Below, in pieces: positions 1 to 7,515 of a DNA stretch of 64,000 nucleotides. The notes below the pieces were generated by a model. That model had not been told where the DNA came from and searched no databases. It worked only from the letters and a program-made list of their open reading frames with translations. Made by a program: the position numbers and the translations under genes. Within the stretch, counting starts at the first letter, position 1. Every line of letters starts with the position of its first letter. Origin of the DNA: Thermohalobaculum sp050043005 (GTDB lineage: Bacteria; Pseudomonadota; Alphaproteobacteria; Rhodobacterales; Rhodobacteraceae); the NCBI GenBank assembly GCA_050043005.1, contig JBHJIZ010000060.1:1-64000 (forward strand). The letters are read 5' to 3'.

Positions 1-537
1 GGTGTTGGGATCGAAGTGGGTGCTGTCGGTTTGGGCGGCGAGCCTCTCGGACAGCGGCAAGGGGGCCGCGTAGAGGTCGCCCAGACCGCCGCCATGCTGG
101 GCGGAAAGCCCGATCGGGTCGCCGAGGCCAAGGCCGTACCCCTCGAAGATCGCATCCTGGCCCTGACGGCCTTCGGACTTGTTGATGGCGAGGATGACCT
201 CGGCGCCCGAGCGGCGCAGCAAGTCGGCTAAGATCTGATCGGCGGGCGGGACCCCGGCGCGGGCATCGGGGACAAAAAGGCAGACGTCGGAGTTGCGCAC
301 GGCATGTTCGGTCAGCTTGCGCATCCTGCCCTGGAGGCTTTCGTCGGAGGCCTGCTCAAGCCCCGCTGTATCGATCACGGTGAAGTTCAGGTCGCCGAGC
401 CGGGCCTCGCCCTCGCGCAGGTCGCGGGTGACGCCAGGTTGGTCATCGACCAGCGCGAGGCGTTTACCGACGAGCCGGTTGAACAGGGTCGACTTACCGA
501 CGTTCGGCCGGCCCACGATGGCGAGGGTGAAGGACAT
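1..537 (-). CDS. der: GTPase Der (EngA), 5' part, runs off the window edge
   Basis: Der is a double-GTPase that helps 50S ribosomal subunit assembly in the cytoplasm. The visible 179 codons hold the first G domain: the P-loop GRPNVGKST lies at about residues 9-17, followed by the switch region ending in DTAG and the NKS base-recognition motif. The stop and the second GTPase and KH-like domains lie outside the window. The ATG at 537 starts MSFTLAIVGR, typical of the family. It is divergent from the MFS gene at 661, with about 120 bases shared between them for both promoters. Confidence 0.95.
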   Translation of the reverse strand, partial: MSFTLAIVGRPNVGKSTLFNRLVGKRLALVDDQPGVTRDLREGEARLGDLNFTVIDTAGLEQASDESLQGRMRKLTEHAVRNSDVCLFVPDARAGVPPADQILADLLRRSGAEVILAINKSEGRQGQDAIFEGYGLGLGDPIGLSAQHGGGLGDLYAAPLPLSERLAAQTDSTHFDPNT

Positions 538-660
538 CGCGGCGCTATAGAGCGGGTGAAGGAGAGAGGCAAGCGCGCCGAACGGATCAAAAGGGCGACT
601 TTCTCCGGACCGGCATTGGACATAGGATCGGTGCGCGTTCCCTTTCAGGAGTTCTCGACC

Positions 661-1869
661 ATGACCACCGAGACCCAGCCCCGCGGCGTGACCGCCGCAA
701 TTGCCGCGGGCTGCATTGTTGCCTTTGTCGGGTTCGGCTTTGCCGCCACGTTCGGGATTTTCCTGCGTCCGATGTCGACCGAACTAGGCTGGGAACGCGA
801 GATCTTCTCGCTGTCGATGGCGATCCAGGCATTGTGCTGGGGGCTTACGCAGCCTTTGGCCGGGATGGTGGCCGACCGGTATGGAACAGCGCGGGTGCTG
901 GGGTTCGGGGCGATCGTCTCGGCGCTGGGGTTCTGGTTGCGCGGCACGGTGATCGACCCTGATGTGTTCATCTGGTCGGGCGTCATCGTGGGGATCGGGA
1001 CGGGTGCTGTCTCGTTCCCTGTGGTGATCGTGGCGCTGGGCAAGATCGTCAGTGCGTCGCGGCGCAGCTTTGTGCTGGGGCTTGGGACGGCAGCAGCCTC
1101 GACAGGTATGTTCGTTGCAGCGCCCGTCACGCAACAGATGATCGCGGCGTTCGGCTGGCAGATCGCGATCCAGATCATCGCGGCGAGCTTCCTCATGATC
1201 CTGCCGGTGCTGTTTCTGATTGCACGGGTTTCCCGCCCGACGGCGGCTTCGAGCGGCGGCGGGTTCAGCTATGCGGTGCGCACGGCATTTGGAGAGCGGG
1301 CCTATGTGCTTCTGTTCTTTGGGTTCTTCGTCTGCGGGTTTCACGTGGCATTCATTCAGACGCACCTGCCCGCCTATATCGAAGATCAGGGACTAGCGGC
1401 ATGGATCGGTGGCTGGTCGCTGGCGCTGATCGGTCTTTTCAACATCGCAGGCAGCTTTCTGTCCGGCTGGTCGGGTCAGGTCCTGTCGAAGAAGAAGGTA
1501 CTGGCGTTCATCTACACGGCCCGCGCGGTGGTGATCACGGTGTTCATCCTGATCCCGCTTACGCCGGTCTCGGTCCTGGTGTTCTCGGCAATCATGGGTC
1601 TGCTTTGGCTTTCAACAGTACCGCTGACAACCGGCCTTATCGCGCAGACGCAAGGGTTGACATTCCTGTCGACGCTTGCCGGGCTGATCTTCATGAGCCA
1701 TCAGACCGGAAGCTTCGTTGGCGCGTGGATGGGCGGCGTGATTTTCGATGCCTATCAGGACTATACGCCGATGTGGTGGGCGGCGGTGGCCTTCGGGCTT
1801 CTGGCGACCTTCTTGCACTTGCCGATCGACGAGAGGCCCGGACGACTGGCGCGCGCGGCAGCAGCCTGA
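661..1869 (+). CDS. MFS transporter (oxalate/formate antiporter-like)
   Basis: A 402-residue inner-membrane carrier of the major facilitator superfamily with about twelve hydrophobic segments. The loop signature GMVADRYGTARVL between the second and third helices is typical of MFS, and the overall look (WGLTQPLAG, FIQTHLPAYIEDQG) resembles the oxalate/formate and monocarboxylate exchanger branch. The substrate cannot be told from sequence. The open frame continues upstream to 304, but the ATG at 661 has a good ribosome site (CAGGAG) and starts directly before the first membrane segment, so it is preferred. It is divergent from der and stands alone. Confidence 0.88.
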   Translation: MTTETQPRGVTAAIAAGCIVAFVGFGFAATFGIFLRPMSTELGWEREIFSLSMAIQALCWGLTQPLAGMVADRYGTARVLGFGAIVSALGFWLRGTVIDPDVFIWSGVIVGIGTGAVSFPVVIVALGKIVSASRRSFVLGLGTAAASTGMFVAAPVTQQMIAAFGWQIAIQIIAASFLMILPVLFLIARVSRPTAASSGGGFSYAVRTAFGERAYVLLFFGFFVCGFHVAFIQTHLPAYIEDQGLAAWIGGWSLALIGLFNIAGSFLSGWSGQVLSKKKVLAFIYTARAVVITVFILIPLTPVSVLVFSAIMGLLWLSTVPLTTGLIAQTQGLTFLSTLAGLIFMSHQTGSFVGAWMGGVIFDAYQDYTPMWWAAVAFGLLATFLHLPIDERPGRLARAAAA

Positions 1870-2065
1870 GGTTGAGCCACACGCACGAACTGTTCGTCCG
1901 GTTGATCGCAAATCTCGATTTGTCTTAGAGAAAGTTCGAAGTTCGGCGCATTCTTAAGTGATGGAGAGGCAAAGCGGGCTGGCCGGTTGCACAACTGTCA
2001 TCTATATAGCCCGTCATCGGTGCCGTCAGGGCGCCGTCTACTGTGAGAGACAGGGAGAATTCACA

Positions 2066-3154
2066 ATGGAACGCCGTAAGTTTCTAACGGGCGCCGCGCT
2101 GGGTGCCGCGGCCACCGGACTGGCCGCGCCGGCCATCGCGCAGGGTGGCAAGATGATGACCATCGTCTCGACCTGGCCGCGCGACTTCCCGGGCCTGGGC
2201 ATCTCGGCCCAGCGGCTGGCTGCCCGCATCACCGAACTGTCGGAAGGCCGGATCACCACCGAGTACTTCGCTGCCGGTGAGCGTGGCGGTGCGTTTGACT
2301 CGGTCGACGAGGTCGCCTCGGGCAACTCCAACGCCTATATCGCTGCCGACTACTACTGGGTCGGCCGTCACCCGGGCTTCGCCTATTTCACCACGGTGCC
2401 GTTCGGCATGACTTCGCCAGACGCCAATGCCTGGATCAAGTTCAAGGGCGGCCAAGAGCTGTGGGACAAGATGTCGGGCGAGTTTGGCCTGAAGGCCCTG
2501 CCTTGCGGCGGTACCGGCACCCAGATGGGCGGCTGGTTCAACAAGGAAATTGAAAGCGCCGACGACCTGAAGGGTCTGAAGATGCGTATCCCGGGCCTCG
2601 GCGGCACCGTGATGACCAAGCTGGGCGTCTCGACCGTGTCGCTTCCGGGTGGACAGATCTACGAGAACCTGGTGTCCGGTGCGATCGAAGCGACCGAGTG
2701 GGTTGGTCCGTACAACGACTACTTCATGAAGTTCTACGAAGCGGCCAAGTTCTACTACACCGCCGGTATGCACGAGCCGGGCGGTCTGCTCGCACTCGGC
2801 ATGAACGCCGAGTGGTGGGGCAGCCTGACCGATTGGGAGAAGGCGGTCATCACCGCGGCATCGCACGAAGAGCACGCAGCCCAGCACGAAGAAGCCAGCG
2901 CCAACAACGGCGAGTACCTGGCGCGTCTGATCAACGACCACGGCGTTCAGCTGCGTTCGTTCGACGACGACACCTGGGATGCGTTCGGTGAAGCATCGGA
3001 AGAGGTGTTCGAAGAAACTCGCGATCACTCGCCGCTGGCGGCCGAGATCAATGACGCTTTCCAGGCGGCACTGCGCGAGATCGGCGGCTTCCGCGCGATC
3101 GCCGAGATCGAGTTCTCGAACCAGCGCAACCGCGTGCTCGGCATCACCGGCTGA
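2066..3154 (+). CDS. TRAP transporter solute-binding protein (DctP/TakP-like), orphan
   Basis: A 362-residue periplasmic receptor of the TRAP family, which captures organic acids for a DctQM membrane partner. The N-terminus (MERRKFLTGAALG, cleavage after AIA-Q) is a twin-arginine type leader. The C-terminal lobe contains ATEWVGPYND, a signature also present in the paralogues at 24135 and 25237 and typical of the 2-oxo-acid binding TakP group. The ATG at 2066 follows a GGGAGA ribosome site. No dctQ or dctM lies nearby, so the permease must be elsewhere. The gene ends in a strong terminator at 3181. The substrate is inferred only at the level of carboxylates. Confidence 0.93.
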   Translation: MERRKFLTGAALGAAATGLAAPAIAQGGKMMTIVSTWPRDFPGLGISAQRLAARITELSEGRITTEYFAAGERGGAFDSVDEVASGNSNAYIAADYYWVGRHPGFAYFTTVPFGMTSPDANAWIKFKGGQELWDKMSGEFGLKALPCGGTGTQMGGWFNKEIESADDLKGLKMRIPGLGGTVMTKLGVSTVSLPGGQIYENLVSGAIEATEWVGPYNDYFMKFYEAAKFYYTAGMHEPGGLLALGMNAEWWGSLTDWEKAVITAASHEEHAAQHEEASANNGEYLARLINDHGVQLRSFDDDTWDAFGEASEEVFEETRDHSPLAAEINDAFQAALREIGGFRAIAEIEFSNQRNRVLGITG

Positions 3155-3180
3155 TCCGGTCCGGATCACCGAAAGCTTCG

Positions 3181-3212
3181 GGGGCGGCGCTGCGGCGGCG
3201 CCCCTTTTTTTT
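3181..3212 (+). terminator. Rho-independent terminator of the TRAP receptor gene
   Basis: A GC-rich hairpin (GGGGCGGCGC pairing with GCGGCGCCCC around a TGCG loop, one G-G mismatch) is followed directly by eight Ts. It starts 26 bases after the stop codon of the solute-binding protein. Confidence 0.9.
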
Positions 3213-3221
3213 ACCGAGCAG

Positions 3222-3695
3222 TCAGCGCGTGAAAGGCGAGCCGCTGGGGTCCTTCAGGCTTCCCTCGAGACATCCGGTCGCCGGGTTGATCTTGGACCAG
3301 CGCCGAAGGTGCCAACCGCTGGGGTCGGAAAAGTCCGCACACAAGTGATAGACCATGTCGGAGATCCGGCGATATTGAACCGGGTGTCCCGACACCGGAT
3401 CGCGCAAATCCTCCTGCCGGATTCTGACGTGACTTGCGCAATGCAATCGTAGCTTCGCATAGCTCACGTCGATCGGTAGGATTTTCCGCAGGCTGCTTTG
3501 CTTGGGACACCGCAACAGTGCCTCGACCTTGGCCAACGCATCTGCCCGTGCCACGTCAAGTTTGCGCTCACGCCCTGCGCCCGGTCCGCCGATTGTAAGA
3601 ATGCCTGCGATCATGGCCCCGGCGATCACCGCAATGGCAACCAAGCCGAGTGGGCTAGTGGATTGACTCAGACATTTGTTATCCACTTGCCGCAT
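3222..3695 (-). CDS. Small anchored protein of unknown function, 5' end replaced by a palindromic element
   Basis: The remaining frame encodes one hydrophobic segment (SPLGLVAIAVIAGAMIAG) followed by a soluble domain with a conserved-looking core VQYRRISDMVYHLCADF. I recall similar proteins encoded directly after DUF5671 genes, but assign no function. The natural start has been lost: an insertion at CTAG (3655-3988) separates the body from an ATG at 3995 that overlaps the end of the DUF5671 gene. Collapsing the insert restores a frame beginning MSPSPLGLVAIAV. From the old ATG the present frame stops inside the insert after 24 codons. The frame can now begin only within the element, at ATG 3695 (chosen) or TTG 3707. 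It may be a pseudogene or a re-initiated gene. Confidence 0.6.
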   Translation of the reverse strand: MRQVDNKCLSQSTSPLGLVAIAVIAGAMIAGILTIGGPGAGRERKLDVARADALAKVEALLRCPKQSSLRKILPIDVSYAKLRLHCASHVRIRQEDLRDPVSGHPVQYRRISDMVYHLCADFSDPSGWHLRRWSKINPATGCLEGSLKDPSGSPFTR

Positions 3696-3732
3696 TCTCT
3701 TATCCAAATGTCTGAGTCGGAAAATCCACTAG
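3655..3732. repeat. Palindrome A, copy 1 (78 bp)
   Basis: CTAGTGGATT-GACTCAGACATTTG forms the left arm; its exact reverse complement forms the right arm, apart from four extra bases in the right arm. The loop is about 26 bases. The minus-strand ATG (3695) now used by the downstream gene lies in this loop. Confidence 0.9.
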
Positions 3733-3746
3733 AAAACATATAGTTG

Positions 3747-3823
3747 CTAGTGGTTCTATTGATCGAGACGTTTGCTTACGAGGATGCGGCCGCGGGATAC
3801 AAACGTCTCGATCGAACCACTAG
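3747..3823. repeat. Palindrome B, copy 1 (77 bp)
   Basis: CTAGTGGTTC-GATCGAGACGTTTG arms pair perfectly except for four extra bases (TATT) in the left arm. The loop carries GCGGCCGC. Its loop and arms resemble palindrome A read on the other strand. It shares the CTAG at 3820 with the next A copy. Confidence 0.9.
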
Positions 3824-3897
3824 TGGATTGACTCAGACATTTGGTACCCACTCGCCGCATTCTCTTATCCAAATGTCTGAGTCGGAAAATCCGCTAG
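3820..3897. repeat. Palindrome A, copy 2 (78 bp)
   Basis: Same as the A copy at 3655 except for four substitutions, three in the loop and one that changes the final arm from CCACTAG to CCGCTAG. Confidence 0.9.
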
Positions 3898-3911
3898 AAA
3901 ACATATAGTTG

Positions 3912-3988
3912 CTAGTGGTTCTATTGATCGAGACGTTTGCTTACGAGGATGCGGCCGCGGGATACAAACGTCTCGATCGAACCACTAG
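3912..3988. repeat. Palindrome B, copy 2 (77 bp)
   Basis: Identical to the B copy at 3747. Its outer CTAG (3985-3988) supplies the TAG stop codon of the minus-strand DUF5671 gene. Confidence 0.9.
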
Positions 3989-4626
3989 GCGACATCCTTG
4001 CTCTCTTCCACGCCGCGCAGATAGTAGACGAAGATCATCCCTGCGGTGATGGCAACGGTCGCGGCTTTCAAAAGGAATCTCGCCGTGATCTCTCCATCGA
4101 GGAACGCGTAGATCACGTAGGTCAGGTCAGCGAAGATCACCATCGCCGCGATGAACAGCGCCACATAGGTCAGCCATTTCCGCACGGTCGAACGCGCGTG
4201 ACCGGGATCGATGCGTGCCTTCCTGTCGGTGGTTACGCTGAGCCAGACGTAGACCGGTGCGGCCACGATCAGGATCGCGATTGCCCAGCGGATCCTGCCC
4301 TCTGCACGGGCCGGGACATACTGTCCAGCCGCTGAATCCGGCAACCAGATGTCCAGCAGATTATGGATCAGCGATATCAGATAGCCCGCCGTGAAGAGCA
4401 GAGCCGTGAACAGGATCGCATAGAGGAAGGCATCCCGGGCCGTCACGCTACCGCGCGGTCTGGGAACGGGTGGGATGAAAGGCGTCTCAGAGAAGTCGGA
4501 CAGTGCCGTTTCTATTTCGCGCTGGCCCCATCCCGCCGCGCTCAGGGCGTCCGCGATCTCGGCCCGGCTGCGACCGGCGACGAGCGCGTCACGAACGAAG
4601 CTCTTCAGTTCATCCCGAGTACCCAT
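3985..4626 (-). CDS. DUF5671 domain membrane protein
   Basis: A 213-residue inner-membrane protein. Residues 1-40 form a soluble helical module (ELKSFVRDALVAGRSRAEI) that looks like a short SHOCT-like or UBA-like helix pair. It is followed by four hydrophobic segments, with the pattern DAFLYAILFTALLFTAGYL known from DUF5671 proteins. No biochemical role is known to me. The ATG at 4626 has a perfect GGGAGG ribosome site; the frame is open upstream to 4719 but without a site. Its TAG stop is formed by the terminal CTAG of the palindromic element. The small gene at 3222 originally overlapped its 3' end and was presumably co-translated. Confidence 0.85.
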   Translation of the reverse strand: MGTRDELKSFVRDALVAGRSRAEIADALSAAGWGQREIETALSDFSETPFIPPVPRPRGSVTARDAFLYAILFTALLFTAGYLISLIHNLLDIWLPDSAAGQYVPARAEGRIRWAIAILIVAAPVYVWLSVTTDRKARIDPGHARSTVRKWLTYVALFIAAMVIFADLTYVIYAFLDGEITARFLLKAATVAITAGMIFVYYLRGVEESKDVA

Positions 4627-4719
4627 GCGCCTCCCATGATCCGAGTGCCACATCGATGTGGCAGCGCCGCCGGCATCCGCCACGACATCAACGCCCGGAA
4701 ACCGCACGCTACTTGGCAA

Positions 4720-5388
4720 TCAGACTTGCCGAAAGCCGCTTTCGGGCGCGTAGACGTGCAAAGTCCCGTCTGCAATATCGAGCCAGGTGCCGTGGAGCGT
4801 CAACGTGCCTGTCTGAACGGCCGCTTCGACGAACGGAAATCCATGCAGATTGCGCAGCGAGGTCAGGACCGCCTCGCGCTCCATCTCGGTCTTCTGATCG
4901 GCCTCGCCATCGATTCGCTCGATAACCGAGGCATATGACTGGCGCAGGATGTCCATCCAACGGCCGATGAAACTGGATGTATCTTCGAGTTCCGGCGCGT
5001 TGCCCGCGCACATGTCATAGCACGCGCGCGCGCCGCCGCAGTTCGAGTGACCGACAACAATGATGTGAGCGACCTTCAGAATGGTCACTGCATATTCTAC
5101 GGCCGCCGACGTTCCGTGGTGCTGGTGATCGGGATTATAGGGTGGCACGAGGTTCGCAACATTGCGCACGACAAAGAGATCACCGGGTTCGGCCCCGAAC
5201 ATCTGAACGGCGTTCACCCGGCTGTCACAGCATTGGATCACCATGGCGCGCGGATGCTGCCCAACCTCGGCCAAGTGCGCGAACCATGCCTTGTTCTCGG
5301 CAAAATCCGCATCCAGCCAACGCTGGTACCGCTTGAACAGATATCCGGGCAAAGGTGCGCAATTCGGCGGGGACGTCGGATCCGTCAT
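4720..5388 (-). CDS. Beta-class carbonic anhydrase
   Basis: This 222-residue zinc enzyme interconverts CO2 and bicarbonate in the cytoplasm. The zinc site of the beta class is complete: Cys53 and the Asp55-Arg57 dyad in CCDSR, then His114 and Cys117 in HSNCGG. Length is normal for the family. It stands alone on the minus strand between two membrane-protein genes, with about 90 bases to the next gene. It may supply bicarbonate to carboxylases; nothing in the context narrows the role. Confidence 0.96.
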   Translation of the reverse strand: MTDPTSPPNCAPLPGYLFKRYQRWLDADFAENKAWFAHLAEVGQHPRAMVIQCCDSRVNAVQMFGAEPGDLFVVRNVANLVPPYNPDHQHHGTSAAVEYAVTILKVAHIIVVGHSNCGGARACYDMCAGNAPELEDTSSFIGRWMDILRQSYASVIERIDGEADQKTEMEREAVLTSLRNLHGFPFVEAAVQTGTLTLHGTWLDIADGTLHVYAPESGFRQV

Positions 5389-5508
5389 GCTTGTATCTGC
5401 ATCCTGTCTTTTCGGCGGTGCAGTTAGCGTCCTTTCCAGATCAGCGCAACACGCTGATTGGCGGAATCCGGTTTTGACGTGATGCGACGTCAGGTTAACT
5501 CGTTAGTA

Positions 5509-6000
5509 TTACCGTTGCGCGCGTCCGTAGACCACAGAGTCGGAGGGTTGCTTGCCTGTGTCCGTATCGGAGTCGACGAACGGCAGTTCCGCGGCACGCC
5601 GGCCAGCCCTGCGCATCCGTGTCAATCGCCGTTCGAGCGCCCACCAGAGCAGAGCGGAAATTGCCGGAAGTGCGAAGAATGAGAACCGCCGGAACGAATC
5701 GCCGCTTAGAAACTCGCCGGAAATGATCTCACGCAGCAGCAACTCTATCAGCAAAAGGTTGATCAGCCCCGCGAGGATGACGATCGCTGCCGCGGCAATC
5801 GTACCCGTCTCGATCCACGCGATCTCTTCGATCGTCGGGCTGGTTCTGCTCGCAATGTTTGCGAGAAGCGCGCCGACCAGCGGGTAGACCAGAAGCACCC
5901 AGGTTGGCACGGGATCATCCCTGATCAGGAGGATCGCAATCATCAGGATGGCAATCGCCACCGAAAATAGAAGGCTCCAGAGACCGTCTCGTGACAGCAT
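5509..6000 (-). CDS. Small multi-spanning membrane protein, unknown function
   Basis: About 163 residues with four hydrophobic segments (LLFSVAIAILMIAILLI, WVLLVYPLVGALLA, IAAAAIVILAGLINLLLI, FSFFALPAISALLWW) and a charged, probably cytoplasmic, tail. I do not recognise the family. The frame is open upstream to 6201, but the N-terminal part there is polar and unlike the rest, while ATG 6000 follows a GTGTGGAAACG ribosome site and starts just before the first membrane segment. An sRNA candidate and its terminator lie upstream on the same strand. Confidence 0.7.
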   Translation of the reverse strand: MLSRDGLWSLLFSVAIAILMIAILLIRDDPVPTWVLLVYPLVGALLANIASRTSPTIEEIAWIETGTIAAAAIVILAGLINLLLIELLLREIISGEFLSGDSFRRFSFFALPAISALLWWALERRLTRMRRAGRRAAELPFVDSDTDTGKQPSDSVVYGRAQR

Positions 6001-6201
6001 CGTTTCCACACCATGGCGTCCGGGCAATAGGCCGGAGTTTAACACGCCCCCCTCGATCCAGCGACCCGTGAAACGCTGAATCTGTATCTGCAGATTATCT
6101 AGGGTTGCATTATGGCTGAAATACGGCGTGGAAGGATGTATCCGCACGCACACTGCACGATCAATGCAAGTGAATCTGACCAACCCCATGAACAGTTGCA
6201 C

Positions 6202-6232
6202 AAAAAAAAGAGGCCGGGCGCGAAGCCCGGCC
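6202..6232 (-). terminator. Rho-independent terminator (minus strand)
   Basis: GGCCGGGC-TTCGC-GCCCGGCC hairpin followed on the minus strand by CTCTTTTTTTT. No coding sequence ends just upstream: the LysR gene stops 225 bases earlier. It therefore best ends a separate short transcript. Confidence 0.88.
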
Positions 6233-6296
6233 AGTTCAACAGGGAGGTATCAAGAAGCGATCAACGCTTCGAGGAGACAAATAGAACCAACCTTGG
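6202..6296 (-). ncRNA. Candidate AbcR-like trans-acting small RNA
   Basis: On the minus strand, between the LysR-type gene and the next gene, lies a non-coding stretch with the layout of an alphaproteobacterial sRNA. It has a pyrimidine-rich 5' part with GTCTCCTCG, a hairpin GAAGCG-TTGAT-CGCTTC (6254-6270), a single-stranded TACCTCCCTG, then a strong terminator. CTCCTC and CCTCCC are anti-Shine-Dalgarno motifs like those used by AbcR RNAs. In rhizobia AbcR genes sit beside vtlR/lsrB, as here. The 5' end is a guess, since no clear -10 box was found. It has not been tested against covariance models. Confidence 0.5.
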
Positions 6297-6338
6297 TTTT
6301 TTTCAAGGCAGGGCCCGCTCAGGTGCTTGCAAACCAGC

Positions 6339-6355
6339 TATGCAGCGGACGCATA
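6339..6355. promoter_or_regulatory. LysR-type operator candidate, TATGC-N7-GCATA
   Basis: A perfect dyad that also satisfies the T-N11-A rule for LysR-type regulators lies about 45-60 bases upstream of the presumed start of the sRNA candidate and about 100 bases downstream of the LysR gene. A second short palindrome (GCTTGCAAAC, 6325-6334) lies between it and the RNA. Confidence 0.45.
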
Positions 6356-6456
6356 TGGTACGGTGCGAAACTGCGATCGACGGCTGAGCACACGCGCGGT
6401 CTTGGATGACCGCTCTGGATATTGCGATGTCAGCGGCGACGGTGCGGAGCCGCGCC

Positions 6457-7386
6457 TTATTGACCGTCGCCGACTTTGTTGAAAGCCTCGACCTCGGCCA
6501 AGAGAAAGTCGCGAAATGCGAGCACGCGCCGAGATCTGCGCAGCTCCGGTGGATAACAGAAAAAGGCCGTGAACGACGGTGAGGTGTCATCGGGCAGCAC
6601 GTTGATCAACTCAGGATATCCGCGCGTGACATAGTCCGGAAGCGCGGCGATGCCCAGACCGGCCAAAGCGGCGTTCAAGATCCCGAAATAGCTGTTCATC
6701 GTCAGGTGTGAATAGCGTTCGGATGTGAACTTGGACGCGACCCAAACGCGCGAGGCCTCGGGCTGCGGTGCGTCCGGACTGAAGCTGATGAACCGCCGCT
6801 TCACAAGATCGGCAGCGGACTCCGGTTCTCCCCACTCTTCGATATAGTCCTTCGATCCGTACAACCGCATTCGGATCGGCATGAGTGGGCGGCGCACGAG
6901 ATCGGCCTGCGTGGGCTCACCAAGGCGGATGGCGACATCTGCTTCGCGCATCGACAGGTCCAGCGTCGATTCGGTCAGAATCAGGTTCACGCTGAGGTCG
7001 GGATGCTGCTGGAAGAGCGCCGACAGGCGCGGTGCGAGCCATGACGTCCCGAACCCTGCCGTGGTGGTGACGCGCAGGTCACCAAACACCTCATCCTTCG
7101 AATCCTTGATGCGTGCTGCCGCCTGTTTCAGGCGTTGCGACATCTCGTGTGTCGCATGATACAGAAGCTCTCCCTGCTCGGTCAGCAGCAGCCCGCGCGC
7201 GTGGCGGTGAAACAGCGTCGCCGAAAGCTGCTCTTCCAGTCCACGGATCTGACGACTGATCGCGGACTGACTAAGGTGCAACTGATCACCGGCATGCGTG
7301 AGCGATCCCGCATCCGCGACCGCATGAAAGACGCGTAGCTTGTCCCAATCCATGTACCGCCCCAGTCCGACTAGTTTTTGTTGCAT
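6457..7386 (-). CDS. lsrB: LysR-type regulator of the LsrB/VtlR group
   Basis: A 309-residue LysR-family transcription regulator. The N-terminal winged helix (MDWDKLRVFHAVADAGSL, then LSQSAISRQIRGLEEQL and LFHRHARGLLLTEQG) closely matches LsrB of Sinorhizobium and VtlR of Brucella and Agrobacterium as I recall them. These control envelope, redox and sRNA functions. The effector domain follows from about residue 100. Only one cysteine is present (in FFCYPPEL), so the multi-cysteine redox switch described for S. meliloti LsrB cannot operate. ATG 7386 has a GGAAATCC site; ATG 7353 (MDWDK) is an alternative. An AbcR-like sRNA candidate lies directly downstream. Confidence 0.88.
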   Translation of the reverse strand: MQQKLVGLGRYMDWDKLRVFHAVADAGSLTHAGDQLHLSQSAISRQIRGLEEQLSATLFHRHARGLLLTEQGELLYHATHEMSQRLKQAAARIKDSKDEVFGDLRVTTTAGFGTSWLAPRLSALFQQHPDLSVNLILTESTLDLSMREADVAIRLGEPTQADLVRRPLMPIRMRLYGSKDYIEEWGEPESAADLVKRRFISFSPDAPQPEASRVWVASKFTSERYSHLTMNSYFGILNAALAGLGIAALPDYVTRGYPELINVLPDDTSPSFTAFFCYPPELRRSRRVLAFRDFLLAEVEAFNKVGDGQ

Positions 7387-7515
7387 GGTAAGGATTTCCA
7401 GCAGAAACGGAAGCTGGACCAAAGCCGCATGCTCTGGCGCAGCTTCGATGCGGGTTTGAAGCCGGGCGCCTTGGGGCATAAGGTGCGGGCGGCGTGTCGA
7501 GAACGGGAGAAACAC

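Larger units (their letters stand above)
3655..3988. repeat. Tandem duplication of a 165-bp double-palindrome element bounded by CTAG
   Basis: Two copies of a 165-bp unit (3655-3819 and 3820-3984) are followed by a closing CTAG, so CTAG occurs at 3655, 3820 and 3985. Each unit contains two different long palindromes, A and B, separated by the 14-bp spacer AAAACATATAGTTG. The copies differ at only four bases, all in palindrome A. The element codes for nothing recognisable. CTAG ends suit target-site duplication by an IS630-like (TA) or IS5-like (CTAG) transposase, or a REPIN/BIME-type repeat. It lies exactly at the junction of two minus-strand genes. Confidence 0.92.

Noticed and set aside
304..660. 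N-terminal extension of the MFS protein
   Set aside because: This part of the frame is antisense to der and polar; the ribosome site and first membrane segment support ATG 661.
2084..3169. 361-codon open frame opposite the first TRAP receptor
   Set aside because: Fully antisense to a gene with leader, ribosome site and terminator.
3747..3988. GCGGCCGC (NotI site) in palindrome B as a sign of vector contamination
   Set aside because: It lies in the loop of an elaborate duplicated palindrome with diverged relatives alongside; nothing resembles a cloning vector.
6303..6590. Possible 95-residue gene between the LysR gene and the terminator
   Set aside because: It overlaps the LysR 3' end, has no ribosome site and an unlikely composition; the region is better read as an sRNA and its promoter.
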